From Mayamaea pseudoterrestris (taxonomy: Eukaryota > Bacillariophyta > Bacillariophyceae > Sellaphorales > Sellaphoraceae), in assembly GCA_027923505.1 (NCBI GenBank), contig BROI01000002.1, positions 248,001 to 312,000 on the forward strand: a stretch of 64,000 nt of DNA. The letters run 5' to 3'. The notes beneath the pieces are model-generated. The model made no database searches and was not told the DNA's origin. It saw only the letters and a list, made by a program, of their open reading frames with translations. Shown here in pieces: positions 33,141 through 43,747 of the stretch (the stretch's first letter is position 1; the number at the start of each line of letters is the position of its first letter). The position numbers and the translations under genes are program-made.

Positions 33141-34718
33141 CTATGGAGCGCACACGGCGCTCGTGCCGCAAACCAATCCATCATTGCATTGGCAATCCTT
33201 GCTGCAAACCTCTCCAACGTTTACTCCAGTAATGTTGAGTGGAATAAAGGTAAAGTCATCAATTACCACTTGCGTCACTGTTGTATTGGACGGATACTCG
33301 GAATGCGCAATGGCTCCTTTAAAGTTCCAAAGGTTGATGCGAATCTCGACATTGGCCGGCAAGCATTGTATGCGATCCTCAGCACCGGCCGCGAGTGCTT
33401 TTTGCGTCGAGTACGAGTACTTGGTTCCGGCGCCCGCCGACGTGTACCAATCCATTTGCGTCGGCTGCCAGGTAAACTCGTACGTGTGATTGGCCTGGTC
33501 AAAGGTTGTTCCATCGCTGGCACCGGCACTATTGAATCGCGTGTAGTGCCCTCGCTCGGGCGGCTGCACAAGAAACTGAACGTCATATGTTTGGGCGCTT
33601 CCAAATCGTGACACTTCAATGTCCACTTCATGATTAAAGTTTTCATGAATGGTATAATTTTCAGTATCGTCCCAGGAAAACATGCCAAGGACCAAATCCT
33701 TGTCCAGGTAATTGGCGTAGATTTCGTTCGTTTCACTGTCGTAGGTGACAATCTCCTTGACATGCCACGAGTACGTTCCATACATGAAGGATTGCTTGTT
33801 GGGTAGCACGACGCGAACTTCACTTGCCATCCAGTTATTGTCAATGAGCTTGTACTCCAACGTCAATTCGCTGCCGCTATCATCCACGCTAACTGTCTGA
33901 TTGGTAAAGTAGTTGCCACCTGGATCGCAAACGTAGTCATTCTGCTTTACTTCCACCTGCATGTTTTGCGTCCAAACGTTTCTGTAAATAGTTCGGTGAT
34001 TGTATGGTGGATAGCAGTAGTGACTCGCCGCCAATAGTGCTGGATCGTATGTGGGAGCAGACGTTGGTGTAATGGTGGTTGCTAAAGCTGTTGGAGATGT
34101 TGTTGGAGTATTTGTAGACGATGCAGTTTCATCGTCGTTCATGGATCCTCCATCATCATTTGTTGCTACGCATGAATCTGCGTGACAGACGGAACAAACA
34201 GCATAGGTAGATGAAATGGACTTGCAGGCTTGCCGCCTCGAAACTCCATCAGACTCCATCAAGGCAAGAACGCTCGAGCCACAAGTCTCCGTCGTCGAGG
34301 AAGAAACGAGCGCATTCCAAACGGTTTGATCGCAGAGTGAGCAGCCGCAGTGGCCCTTTTCGCTGTTGTCGACTGGGCTTTCGCCGCCAATGAATTCCTG
34401 CGCCGTCAAGCCGGCTCGAGTCAGTGACTCTCGATTCTCTTGGACGGCTTGCGAAAGCGTGGCAAGTATTTGAGAAGTGCGATGGTGAAGTGGATATTGA
34501 ACTACATTATCATCCTTGTTGTTGCTTTGCATGCGTCGCTCATCTTGACTGTTTCTGTTGGTGTTGTCGTTATTCGAAGCAATTGGAAGAGTCGAGCTGC
34601 TTTTGTCGTCAGTGAATGATGATTGTTGCTGTTGGTGCTGATTGTCGAGTATCGGTGGACGAGCTGAAACAAGCAATTGCTTATGACATCCGAGTAGTAG
34701 CAGAAGTCTTATCCTCAT
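33141..34718 (-). CDS. Secreted GH16-like beta-glucanase with Cys-rich modules
   Basis: 525 residues, single exon. A signal peptide opens the chain (MRIRLLLLLGCHKQLLVSA). After a Gln/Ser/Asn-rich linker comes a Cys-rich module at ~130-200 (CGCSLCDQTVW ... ACKSISSTYAVCSVCHADSC), a Thr/Ser/Pro linker, then a GH16-type jelly roll at ~245-495 with the catalytic pattern E-x-D-x-E in NHEVDIEVSRFG. A short Cys-rich tail ends the chain (CSKDCQCNDGLVCG). GH16 enzymes cut beta-1,3/1,4-glucans, for example laminarin or chrysolaminarin. The start at 34718 was taken because it opens a signal peptide. It is divergent to the sugar-binding protein gene, 419 bases apart. Confidence 0.82.
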   Translation of the reverse strand: MRIRLLLLLGCHKQLLVSARPPILDNQHQQQQSSFTDDKSSSTLPIASNNDNTNRNSQDERRMQSNNKDDNVVQYPLHHRTSQILATLSQAVQENRESLTRAGLTAQEFIGGESPVDNSEKGHCGCSLCDQTVWNALVSSSTTETCGSSVLALMESDGVSRRQACKSISSTYAVCSVCHADSCVATNDDGGSMNDDETASSTNTPTTSPTALATTITPTSAPTYDPALLAASHYCYPPYNHRTIYRNVWTQNMQVEVKQNDYVCDPGGNYFTNQTVSVDDSGSELTLEYKLIDNNWMASEVRVVLPNKQSFMYGTYSWHVKEIVTYDSETNEIYANYLDKDLVLGMFSWDDTENYTIHENFNHEVDIEVSRFGSAQTYDVQFLVQPPERGHYTRFNSAGASDGTTFDQANHTYEFTWQPTQMDWYTSAGAGTKYSYSTQKALAAGAEDRIQCLPANVEIRINLWNFKGAIAHSEYPSNTTVTQVVIDDFTFIPLNITGVNVGEVCSKDCQCNDGLVCGTSAVCAP

Positions 34719-35137
34719 GGTGACTATAAGAAGCAAGCAAAAAGTAAATGAAGAAGATTCAAGACTTGTTCGGAAGAAAATGGTCGGTCGTCCATCTCGC
34801 GCTTGCCAATCACCGTTTCGGCGGGTATGCCGACGCGCGCGCCAGCCGGGTGCCGTTACCCCATCATGCACGATCACTCATATAGTTCCGATGCGGACAT
34901 ACTAGCAAACCAGCTGGTAACGTAAACTGACGCAATCTGGCGTGTTGAGTAAAGCCCCTTCATTTCGGAGTTACTATCAATGAACCACGACTAAATAACA
35001 TATTGCCCCTCCAAGCAGTCATTCTGCCATCGGGATGCGCATGACCGCGACGCGACGTCCAGTCGATGATTCGATGCAACCTGCAAACAGTCGATCCATA
35101 AATCCTTGTTGCCTGTCGACAACGAGTCACTTTGATC
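34719..35137. promoter_or_regulatory. Shared divergent promoter region (GH16 gene / sugar-binding gene)
   Basis: A 419-base region lying between two divergent starts, both of secreted carbohydrate-related proteins. A shared regulatory region is possible. I cannot name a specific element by eye. Confidence 0.35.
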
Positions 35138-37382
35138 ATGAGACTCTACACGCTATTACTACTAGCATGCATTGCGTCTACATGCAAAGCTCAACGCTTT
35201 GACTGCGACCCATGCATTATTCGCGAAAAGGTCAAGCTTCAGGCGATTGTGCACGGCACGTCGGTGTCAACCTTTTGGCAGCAAATGCAGGCATCCATGG
35301 TGCAAGCCGCCAAGGATATGCGCGTCGATTTAAATGTGCAGCTATACGACAAGTTTGATACAAGCGTCATGTCGTCTGATATACTGGAAGCGGCTAGTGC
35401 GGATCCAGCGCCGGATGGACTTATTGTGACAATGTGAGTAGAATGAGAAGGTTTTGAATTAGATCGGAGATAGGAGTGACTACGAGAGCACGGAACGCTG
35501 ATGATGAGAATAAAACTGCAGTACAAATCGTTCGTTCAATCTCTCACTCTACTCTCGTCTTGTTCTAACGCGCACTTGTTCACACAGCCCCGACTCGACT
35601 GTCCAGGAGCAAGTCGGCTCGGTGACTCGCGACACGGAGATTCCAGTCTTTGGATTGAACTCGGGAGGAGACGTTGCTCGCTTGCTGCAGGTGGACTCCT
35701 TCATTGGCATGGACGAGTATTTGGCTGGATCCGTGGCTGGACAGTATTTTTTGAGTCAAGGTGCTGGCACCAACGCGCAAGGCTTGTTCGTCAATTCCGA
35801 ACTAAACAACATTGCACTGCAGGAACGGTACTTGGGTCTTTCGGAAAATGTTGGTGACTTGACCTTCAACACAGTCATTGTCGACGGAACGAGCGAGGAC
35901 GACATGACCACCAACATGCAGCAGGCAATGTCTGGTTGCCCCTACACGCACATCTTGCTTTCCACCTCGCAGCCAGTGGCAAGCGCCATTCAAGCTATCA
36001 AAGATAATGGTTGCTCATTCGATGACATTGTCATTGGAACCTTTGACGTTAGTGAAGAAATTTACAAGGCGATTAGCGACGGTCAACTGGACTTTACCAT
36101 TTCGCAGCAGACACACTTGCAAGGGTCACTGCCAGTGGTGCTTGCAACTCTTTTTTCCACTACGGGTCGCACACTGGCCGAGTCGAGCGAAAGCCGCAAT
36201 GGCATCTACTTGTCGGGTCCCATGCTGCTCAACGCCACCAATTTACCAACGTCGGAGCAGCAAGTCTGTCAGTTTGAAGCCTTCCCCATTTGTCCGAATG
36301 AACAGAATCCAACAGGTGGTCAAGCGCAGTGCGCCTGCATTGATCGATCGCAAATCAAGTTGCGCGGCATTACGCACGGTGTCACGACCGACGCGTTTTG
36401 GGACCAAGTGTACGCGGGCTTTGACGCGGCAGCGGCCGACTTTGGAGTCGACATGGTGGCAGTTCGGCCTGAGCCGTCCAACTCGAGCGATGGAGTCTAC
36501 CTGTACATGGTCACGCAGATTGAAGACTTTTGCGACGCTGATATTGATGGACTCTTTGTATCCATACCAACTGACATTGTTGCGGAAGCGCTATCGGCCT
36601 GCTTGACTAAGGGCATTCCAGTAGTTTCCATTAATGCCGGAAGCACACAGGCCAAGGAGCTTGGTCTCATGAACCACGTTGGTCAAATTGAGTATAGTGC
36701 CGGCAAAAAGGCTGGCGAGCAAATGATTGAAATGGGCGTAACGACTGGTATCTGCCTTCGCCACGAGGTGAACAATACGGCGCTTCTCGACAGATGCAAC
36801 GGCATGGAGGAAGCCTTCAAGGAGTCGACGCAGTCCGTCACATACTTGGGCGGCATTGATGTTCCAGCAGATGATGTGGCTGAATATATTACGCTAGTGG
36901 AAGAATTGGTCGGAGATTCTGGCGACTGGGCTGGATATGGAATGCTGCTAGGTGGCGCGATTCAAGTTCCTTCTGGGCTTGAAGTCCAAAAGGCGCACGC
37001 AAGCGTCGTCATGGGCACGTTTGACACGGACGAGGTCATTTTCGGTGCGCTCGATGAAGGCAAACTGCTCTTTGGTATTGATCAAAACGCCTACCTGCAA
37101 GGTTACCTTCCCATTCCGCTGCTAGCCTGGAAGGCGTACGCTCAACAAGCACTGGCAACTCCATACGTGGAAACTGGTCCCCGCGTTGTCTTGGAGTCGC
37201 CTTCGACGGTGGAAGTCCAGTGCCAGGCCAGTGACTATGAAACATGCGCGCCGAAAAACTACACGGACGATGATACCACAACCACTGATGAACAAACCGC
37301 CGAAAGTGGATCGTCCTTGTCAATGATGAGTGGACTCTCACTCGCTTCAATGATGATTGCATCTATAATTGTTTACACATAA
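35138..37382 (+). CDS. Secreted double periplasmic-type sugar-binding protein, probable GPI anchor
   Basis: Exons 35138-35433 and 35588-37382 (154-base intron, phase 2) give 696 residues. A signal peptide (MRLYTLLLLACIASTCKAQ) precedes two tandem domains of the ribose/galactose-binding type (Peripla_BP_4). Domain 1 is ~28-350 (LQAIVHGTSVSTFWQQMQAS ... PVFGLNSGGDVARLL); domain 2 is ~390-650 (LRGITHGVTTDAFWDQVYAG ... PVVSINAGSTQAKELGL). Both start with the same pattern, so one arose by duplication. A Thr/Asp-rich linker and a C-terminal hydrophobic stretch (LSLASMMIASIIVYT) after SGS fit a GPI signal. In bacteria this fold feeds ABC importers; here an extracellular sensor or carrier is likely. 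Confidence 0.85.
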
Positions 37383-37694
37383 TTTTTTCTTTATTTAGTC
37401 AATGTGCTTTCTGCTTTTTCAACCGTCGCGAGCCGACTACTACCGTAGAATTAAACTACTATATTAGTGGCGAGTTCGAGGTGTTTGTGAATTTTCACTT
37501 GCATGATGCACTTCTAGCCTCCCCAATCCAAGACGACGAATCCTCGCTAGCTGATTGAGTACCGCTACGAGTTTGTGTGACATAACCAGTGCGACGCTGG
37601 TGCTTTCTTTCGACTTTCCATGGGATCCAGGATCCAACACCCTTCCGATTGGATGCATCCTCCATCAACAAGCATCACATCTCCATGATTCACC
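37383..37694. promoter_or_regulatory. Promoter and leader of GH1-GH18 gene, with upstream ATG
   Basis: An ATG at 37685, ten bases before the chosen start, opens a different frame running to 37849 and overlaps the main coding region. If it lies in the mRNA leader it could lower translation of the GH1-GH18 protein. Confidence 0.35.
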
Positions 37695-40514
37695 ATGACG
37701 GCGGCGGTAAAGGAAACATCGTCCTTGCTGACAGCCTCCGAGCCGCAAGGCAAACGGCGCGGTTTGCTTTGGAAGGTTTTGTTTGCGCTTTCGCTGCTCG
37801 CCGGAATTGGACTGTTCTTTGGATTGGCGAGCAAGACGAAGCAACATGACAAAAATCAGGAAATTCCATTGGAAGCAATGAGTATGACATCATCTTCGTC
37901 ATCTAGCAGCAAAAAGCCATGCGCCTTTCCTCGAGACTTTCTTTGGGGAGTTGCCACGAGCAGTTACCAGATTGAAGGCGCCGTTGACGAAGACGGACGA
38001 GGCAATACTATATGGGACGACTTTTGCAAGGAACCAGGCGCCATTTTGGATGACTCGTCGGGAGAAATTGCCTGCGATCATTATCATCGCTACAAGGAGG
38101 ACGTGCAGTTGATGAAGAGCTTAAATATTCAGTCGTATCGCTTTTCCATTGCCTGGTCGAGGATTTTGCCGAATGGAGACGACAAAGATGTTAATCAAGC
38201 CGGAATCGACTTTTACAATAATCTCATTGACGAGTTGCTAGCCAATGATATTGAGCCATGGGTGACGCTGTATCACTGGGACCTGCCGTCGAGTTTGGAG
38301 GAGCGATACAAGGGGTGGTTGGGTGACGAGCTGCCGGACAAGTTTGCCAATTATGCTCGCATTGTCTTTGAACACTTTGGGGATCGCGTCAAGCATTGGA
38401 TTACCATCAATGAGTAAGATGTACAAGGATATTGCAGATGACGAGGAAGAGGTATCTCATACTATCGTCTACTTTTTTGCAGAGCATGGTCGTCGGCCAT
38501 TGGCGGATACGCGTCGGGCTTGCACGCACCTGGTCACCAGTCGCCAACGGAGCCATACATTGTCGCGCATCACCTTTTGCTCGCGCACGCCAAGGCGGTT
38601 CACGTTTATCGCACCGAGTTTAACGTAACAACGACGCAAGGTGGAGCAATTTTGGGCATGGCGACGAGCGGCGACTATCGATATCCGCTCGACCCAGATT
38701 CGGAGAGCGATCGACTTGCGGCGGAGCGAGCCATGCTCTTTCAGTTGGGCTGGATGACGGATCCAGTATACTTTGGCGACTACCCAAAGGTTATGCGTGA
38801 ACGACTTGGAACGAGACTGCCGGAATTTACGGAAGACGAACGCAAGCTGTTGATTGGTTCGGTTGATTTTGTGGGTCTGAATTATTATTCATCCTTTCTC
38901 GCGAGTGAGCCCAAGGAAATCACGCCATGGCTGGGCTATTGGACTGATATACACGTGCACTTTCTGGATGATGAGAGTTGGGATCAGAATCACATGGGAT
39001 GGAATGGTGAGTGTATTTGCAAATTTCGAAGAACATGGAAGCTGACTCACAACTTGCACATGTTTGCAGTGGCGCCGGATGGTTTGAGATCGATGTTACT
39101 GTGGATCAAGGAAAGATATGATGATCCAGTTATTTACATAACGGAGAATGGCAGTGCAGAACGCGAAACGTCCCTGCAGGCAGCTTTGGTGGATGAGCAA
39201 AGACGCCAGTTCTATGAGGATCATTTGATGGCGTGTTCGCAGGCGATTCATGCCGGAGTGAATCTCAAGGGTTTTTTTGCGTGGAGTTTGATGGATAATT
39301 TCGAGTGGCAGTTTGGCTACCGACGTCGATTCGGCTTGTGTTACGTTGATTTCGCGACGGTGGAGAGGACGCCAAAGAGCTCAGCTCTTTGGTACAATGA
39401 TACGATTGTACAGAACGGACGCAACATTTACGACCATGACCAATCACGCCAGCTTGCCCAAAAGGCTTGCGCCAACCGTCAACTACCGGAGAAGGTACTG
39501 ATTGGCTACGGCAGTGATTTGGAAGCCGTCCGTAAAGCCGTGCATCATGGAGTGAACGTTGTCACGTGGGCTTTTATCGATTTTGTGCGCGTTGGCGACG
39601 TTACTGATGATGCGCGTCGCAAGATGCTGCTTAAGACGGAAGGCATTGGAATGAATACAAACCTTGATATTGCTGGTATTCGTTGTTTGCGCACGGAGCT
39701 TTGCAAACATGGCTACGGACGGGTCAAGCATTTGGTGAGTGTCGGTGGATGGAACGGTGCCCACTTGGACGAATCTGTGTCAGCGGCGGAGTGGTACAAT
39801 GCGTTTAAGCTCATCGTCGGCGATGTCTTTGACGGAATTGATTGGGACTTGGAGGGGCATGACCGCATGCATAGCCCGACAAACTACTTTACCGCCAACT
39901 GCCTGCACAAGATGGGTGCCATTAGCCGCATGGCCAAGCGAGACGGCTATCTGGTGAGCATGGCGCCGCCACAATCTTACCTGGATTTCCACGGCACGAA
40001 TCGTTTTAGTCGGTACATTAATCTTACGGACCCGACCAGAGACTGGCACGATGAGTTTAGGTATCTTGGAGCTAATGTTTACGCGTTTTTGTTGGCAAAA
40101 TACATGGATGCAATTGATTTGGTCTCGATTCAGTTTTACGAAAGCTACTCACGGGCCGCCATGATGATCAAAAAGTATGGTGTGTCACCTTCCGACTATC
40201 TCGTTGATTATGCGAAGCGCAATTTGACGCTGCCGGTCGCATTCTCAGACGATCCAAATGTTGATATGCCCGACCAAGTTGTCGAGTTGCCGCTTTCCAA
40301 GCTTGTTCTCGGCTTTGCGAACGGATGGACAGATGAGCACAACGACAAGACTCTTTTCGTGCCGACATGCGATATCCAGGATGCATGGAACAAGCTTGCA
40401 GTTCATGGAAGCCAGCCAAGGGGCTTTATGTTCTGGACGATTGACCTTGACGGCTCGAACGATCTTTTCTTTGCGCACGAGCTAAGTCGCGTTTTAAGCA
40501 ACTACACCGACTAG
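37695..40514 (+). CDS. Membrane-anchored GH1 beta-glucosidase fused to GH18 domain
   Basis: Exons 37695-38413, 38483-39006 and 39070-40514 (introns 69 and 63 bases) give 895 residues. A signal anchor at ~24-45 (LLWKVLFALSLLAGIGLFFG) after a short basic tail makes this a type II membrane protein. GH1 covers ~75-520: FPRDFLWGVATSSYQIEGA, acid/base Glu 240 in TINEAW (the family norm is NEP), nucleophile Glu ~440 in ITENG, and WSLMDNFEW. GH18 covers ~590-895: LVSVGGWNG, then DGIDWDLE with catalytic Glu 676, and FMFWTIDLDG. GH1 removes terminal glucosyl units; GH18 cuts chitin or N-glycans. Fusion in one chain is unusual. The 63-base second intron is in frame, but splicing restores the usual MGWN|VAPDGLR. 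Confidence 0.88.
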
Positions 40515-40572
40515 TGTGAGCGATAACGAGGTATCGGACAACTTCTTTCATTCTTTATACGAGAAACATGCT

Positions 40573-42289
40573 TTACACTTTCTTACAGATCTGCACGACG
40601 TCTTCATCGCACAATACATGATCTTTTCCACAGCGCTGCGGCACATGCTTGGCGCTTCTTCCCCATACCCACGCATGGCTAAACTGGCTCATAAGTCCTC
40701 GATGGATCTTGTTAACAAATTCTTCAATCGTTGGATTCTCGTTTTGCAAAATGACGGGCTGTTCATAGTCGGGCATTTGACCCTTGGGTTTGGTGTATAT
40801 TCGAATCATGTTGCCTGCCGACGCGATGATAAATGCATAATAGATGTATATACATAAGTAATGGCAATTGTTAGACATAAAATAGCGGAGTAGGCACCGC
40901 GACACAGATGCATGAGCACTCGTCCGTATGTACTTACACTTGTTCCAAATTTCTTCAAGCATCTCCTCAATATTCCAACCATGCTGCGACGAAATGGGCA
41001 CGTAGTTTGGCAGTTGATCTAAGATATCTGTACAATATAAACAGCGAGTGAGCATTTAGCTGTGAATTTCCGTGACATAATGCGACAACAAAACTGGACG
41101 TACCAAGCTCTTCAATGGTGATCGAGTCGATCTGTGTACGGGAATGAAGGGCATGGCATGAGCGCATGGTTACAACATGATGCAGCGAAACTTATTGATC
41201 ATTTGTCGTACCTTATTGAAAAGATAGAGAGCGGGAATGTAAGCCCGATTGCCTTCAATCACGTCAATGAGCTGATCAACCGTGATGTCCTCTCGCAAAA
41301 TGAATTCGGCGCAGCTAATCTTGTACTCGCGACAGACCAATCGAGCCACCTCAATGTTCACGCCCTTTGTTTGCTTGACCATTTCTTGAATGTTGATACC
41401 GCCACTCTCCTTCTTAATGTATTTGACATCTGGAGGGTCCTGGTTGATGCGAATTCCAAAATTGAAGAGCTCCTGCTCGATAATCTTTTTGTGCGTGAGC
41501 GGCTTGCCGGCGTCCAAAACAATGAGAATCAAGCTGCAGGTGCGTGCGGTGCTAATGACTTGTCTTCCGCGTCCCTTGCCATCCGCAGCACCTTCAATGA
41601 TACCTGGCAAATCTAATACCTGAATTCGAGCGCCTCGATAATGCATGGTCCCTGGAATGCAAGTGAGAGTGGTGAATTCAACTGCACTTGTGGCGCTAAC
41701 AGTGTTGGTCAATTTCGTGAGAAGTGTACTCTTTCCGACGGAAGGAAAGCCTATGGAAGCAGAGGGATGAGACAAGTAATTCCAAAGCATTCTAACAAGT
41801 TCTGTCACACATTCAATCCCATCGTACCTACCAGGCCCAGGCGGACCTCACCCACACTCTTGACGTCAAAGCCCCTGCCTGCATCCTTGGAGCCAGCGCT
41901 TTTTCCGCCCGGTCCGTTGATCAATTCGCTCTTGAGCTTGGCGAGTTTCGCCTTGAGTGTCCTGCGTGCGACGAAGCAAAACGTGAGACATGGACAAGCG
42001 GTCAATCAACCCAGCCGCTCATTACGCGCAGTTGTCTATTTGGTCAACAATAAAGCAGCATGCCATGATTGAAGATGAAATCCCAGCGAAACCCTAGTAG
42101 TCCCAACTGCAATTGCAATCGCGTCGGCACGCAGTAGCGTAACGAGGGTGAAGCGAAATGTACACCAAAGCAATCGCTCTGCCCAAGCAAATAAAATACG
42201 TACCCAAGATGGTAATTCGTGGCCTTGTTCTTTTGGGTGCGGGCCATTTCCGTTTCAATTTCGGCAATCTTTGCTTGAATGTCCGCCAT
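40573..42289 (-). CDS. DRG1: Developmentally regulated GTP-binding protein DRG1 (Rbg1), six exons
   Basis: Exons (complement) 42204-42289, 41828-41961, 41212-41750, 41104-41131, 40938-41027 and 40573-40814 give 372 residues, close to human DRG1. A ribosome-associated Obg/DRG-type GTPase that helps stalled translation. Visible: N-terminal AKIAEIETEMARTQKNKAT, G1 GFPSVGKST split by an intron, G3 DLPGIIEGAADGKGRGRQ, G4 NK|ID across a junction, and a C-terminal TGS domain (RIYTKPKGQMPDYEQPVIL ... KHVPQRCGKDH). The 28-base fourth exon (IDSITIEEL) is supported by exact match to the family. It ends 58 bases from the stop of the GH1-GH18 gene. Confidence 0.95.
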
Positions 42290-42719
42290 GATGATGATTA
42301 TGTATGCTGTAAATATAAGTTGTAAAATTAGGATCTTTCAACTTCTGTAGGATCTCTTGTTAGGTAATGAGTCAATAGGGTGGTGATTAGACGACTGTAA
42401 GCTTGCAAGGCTTTAAACACGTCTGTGAACAGTGAAATGATGTGACAGACGTCGGCATGAATGGCCATGGTCGATTTGGTCGTCTGCCTTTGATGTGTGC
42501 AACGTCATGTTTTCATCGCAGCGGTTATGATTCATTGAATGACTGTCGACCTTGGTGTACACATGAGAACGGACATACACGACTGATGGTTAGTTTCCGG
42601 CTTCGCGTATCGCGTTCCGGAACGGATGACCGCGATGATGCGATCCTCATCACTCGTCGTCGACATGATCAATGATCACACACTATACAGCATGCTGATT
42701 GACCAAGACCACGACTACA
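42290..42719. promoter_or_regulatory. Divergent promoter region DRG1 / flavodoxin, with short upstream frame
   Basis: About 430 bases between divergent starts. On the plus strand an ATG at 42692 (and one in the same frame at 42665) opens a short frame ending at 42727. It overlaps the flavodoxin start at 42720 and could reduce its translation if transcribed. Confidence 0.35.
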
Positions 42720-43406
42720 ATGCTTGACCTTGCTGCTCAAGCCAAGAATGTTGTTGACAGAGAGGAACAAGTTCTCGTATTGTATGGCTCGCAGCGAGGA
42801 TCCGCAGAAGCAGCTGCTGAACGAATCGCTGGAAAAATGTCGTTTCAAATAGCGAGTCGACTGCCATCAGACGTCAACACCAACAACACATCCAGATCCA
42901 GTATTACTCCCAAACTCATGGCTCTTGACGACTGGCTGGAAGCATCCGCGTCGGTTCCACTCACGCGACTCGTTGTCATTGTTTCGTCCAGTTTCGGAGT
43001 AGGAGGAGCCCCCCGGAACGGCAAACGCTTTCGAAGGCACTGCGAAAACATGTTGCGGCAACAATTATACACGAAAGAAAAACAGATGGAACATGACGAT
43101 GCGCCGTCGCTTCACATGCTCGGTAACATTCACTTTTGCTTGCTTGGACTGGGCGACTCGTCCTACAAGACGTACATGAGCAATCCACAGCGAATCCATG
43201 ACGCTTGGACGGCGGCGGGAGCAACGCTAATTGGAAGCATGGGCAAGGCGGATGGAAATGAAAGTATCGAGCGTCAGCAGTCTGCCATTGACGAGTGGAT
43301 GAATAGCATTTGGGGCCCCATGGCAAGCGTTTTGCGGGAAGCGGCTGCAGTGACGCGCGATCAACTGGTAGAAGCAACGAAGGACTTTGTTGGAGACGAC
43401 TTGTAG
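42720..43406 (+). CDS. Soluble flavodoxin-like protein, paralogue of the tail-anchored one
   Basis: 228 residues, single exon. The FMN loop LVLYGSQRGSAEAAAERIA lies at ~22-40, later contacts are VSSSFGVGGAPRNGKRF and LLGLGDSSYKTYM, and the C-terminal helix WMNSIWGPMASVLREA matches WSRNIWTHLEQVL of the gene at 15567-16520. No tail anchor and no FAD module. The chosen start is the first ATG in frame; it gives a 20-residue extension before the fold. Both paralogues are free FMN modules of the diflavin-reductase type. One sits at a membrane and one is soluble, so they may serve the same partner in different places. Confidence 0.83.
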   Translation: MLDLAAQAKNVVDREEQVLVLYGSQRGSAEAAAERIAGKMSFQIASRLPSDVNTNNTSRSSITPKLMALDDWLEASASVPLTRLVVIVSSSFGVGGAPRNGKRFRRHCENMLRQQLYTKEKQMEHDDAPSLHMLGNIHFCLLGLGDSSYKTYMSNPQRIHDAWTAAGATLIGSMGKADGNESIERQQSAIDEWMNSIWGPMASVLREAAAVTRDQLVEATKDFVGDDL

Positions 43407-43747
43407 TTTACTGTAAATCAAGAGCGTATGGCTGGTACTCTAATGGTACGTAGAATAAACTGCTCATTTGGTTGCATTATTTACTAGGCAGCCCCTGTAC
43501 AGTGAGCGAAACGTGAGTGTTTTAAGTGACGACCAAGTCCTTGAGAAGTCAGCGCCTACATGATGACACCTTATGATTTCGTTTCTTAGATATTATAAAT
43601 GAACCAAACCGTTATAGAGTATACGCTACGGATAATAATAATTCTCGACGTGATGTACGAGTAAAGACATGCACCCGCTTGAGTGTAACCATTGCTCAAG
43701 CCTTCCGCCATACCACCCCTGCCGCCTTATGTCAAATGCAATAAGCT
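43407..43747. other. Convergent 3' intergenic region
   Basis: About 340 bases between two stops facing each other. AT-rich with no gene or repeat seen. Confidence 0.35.
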
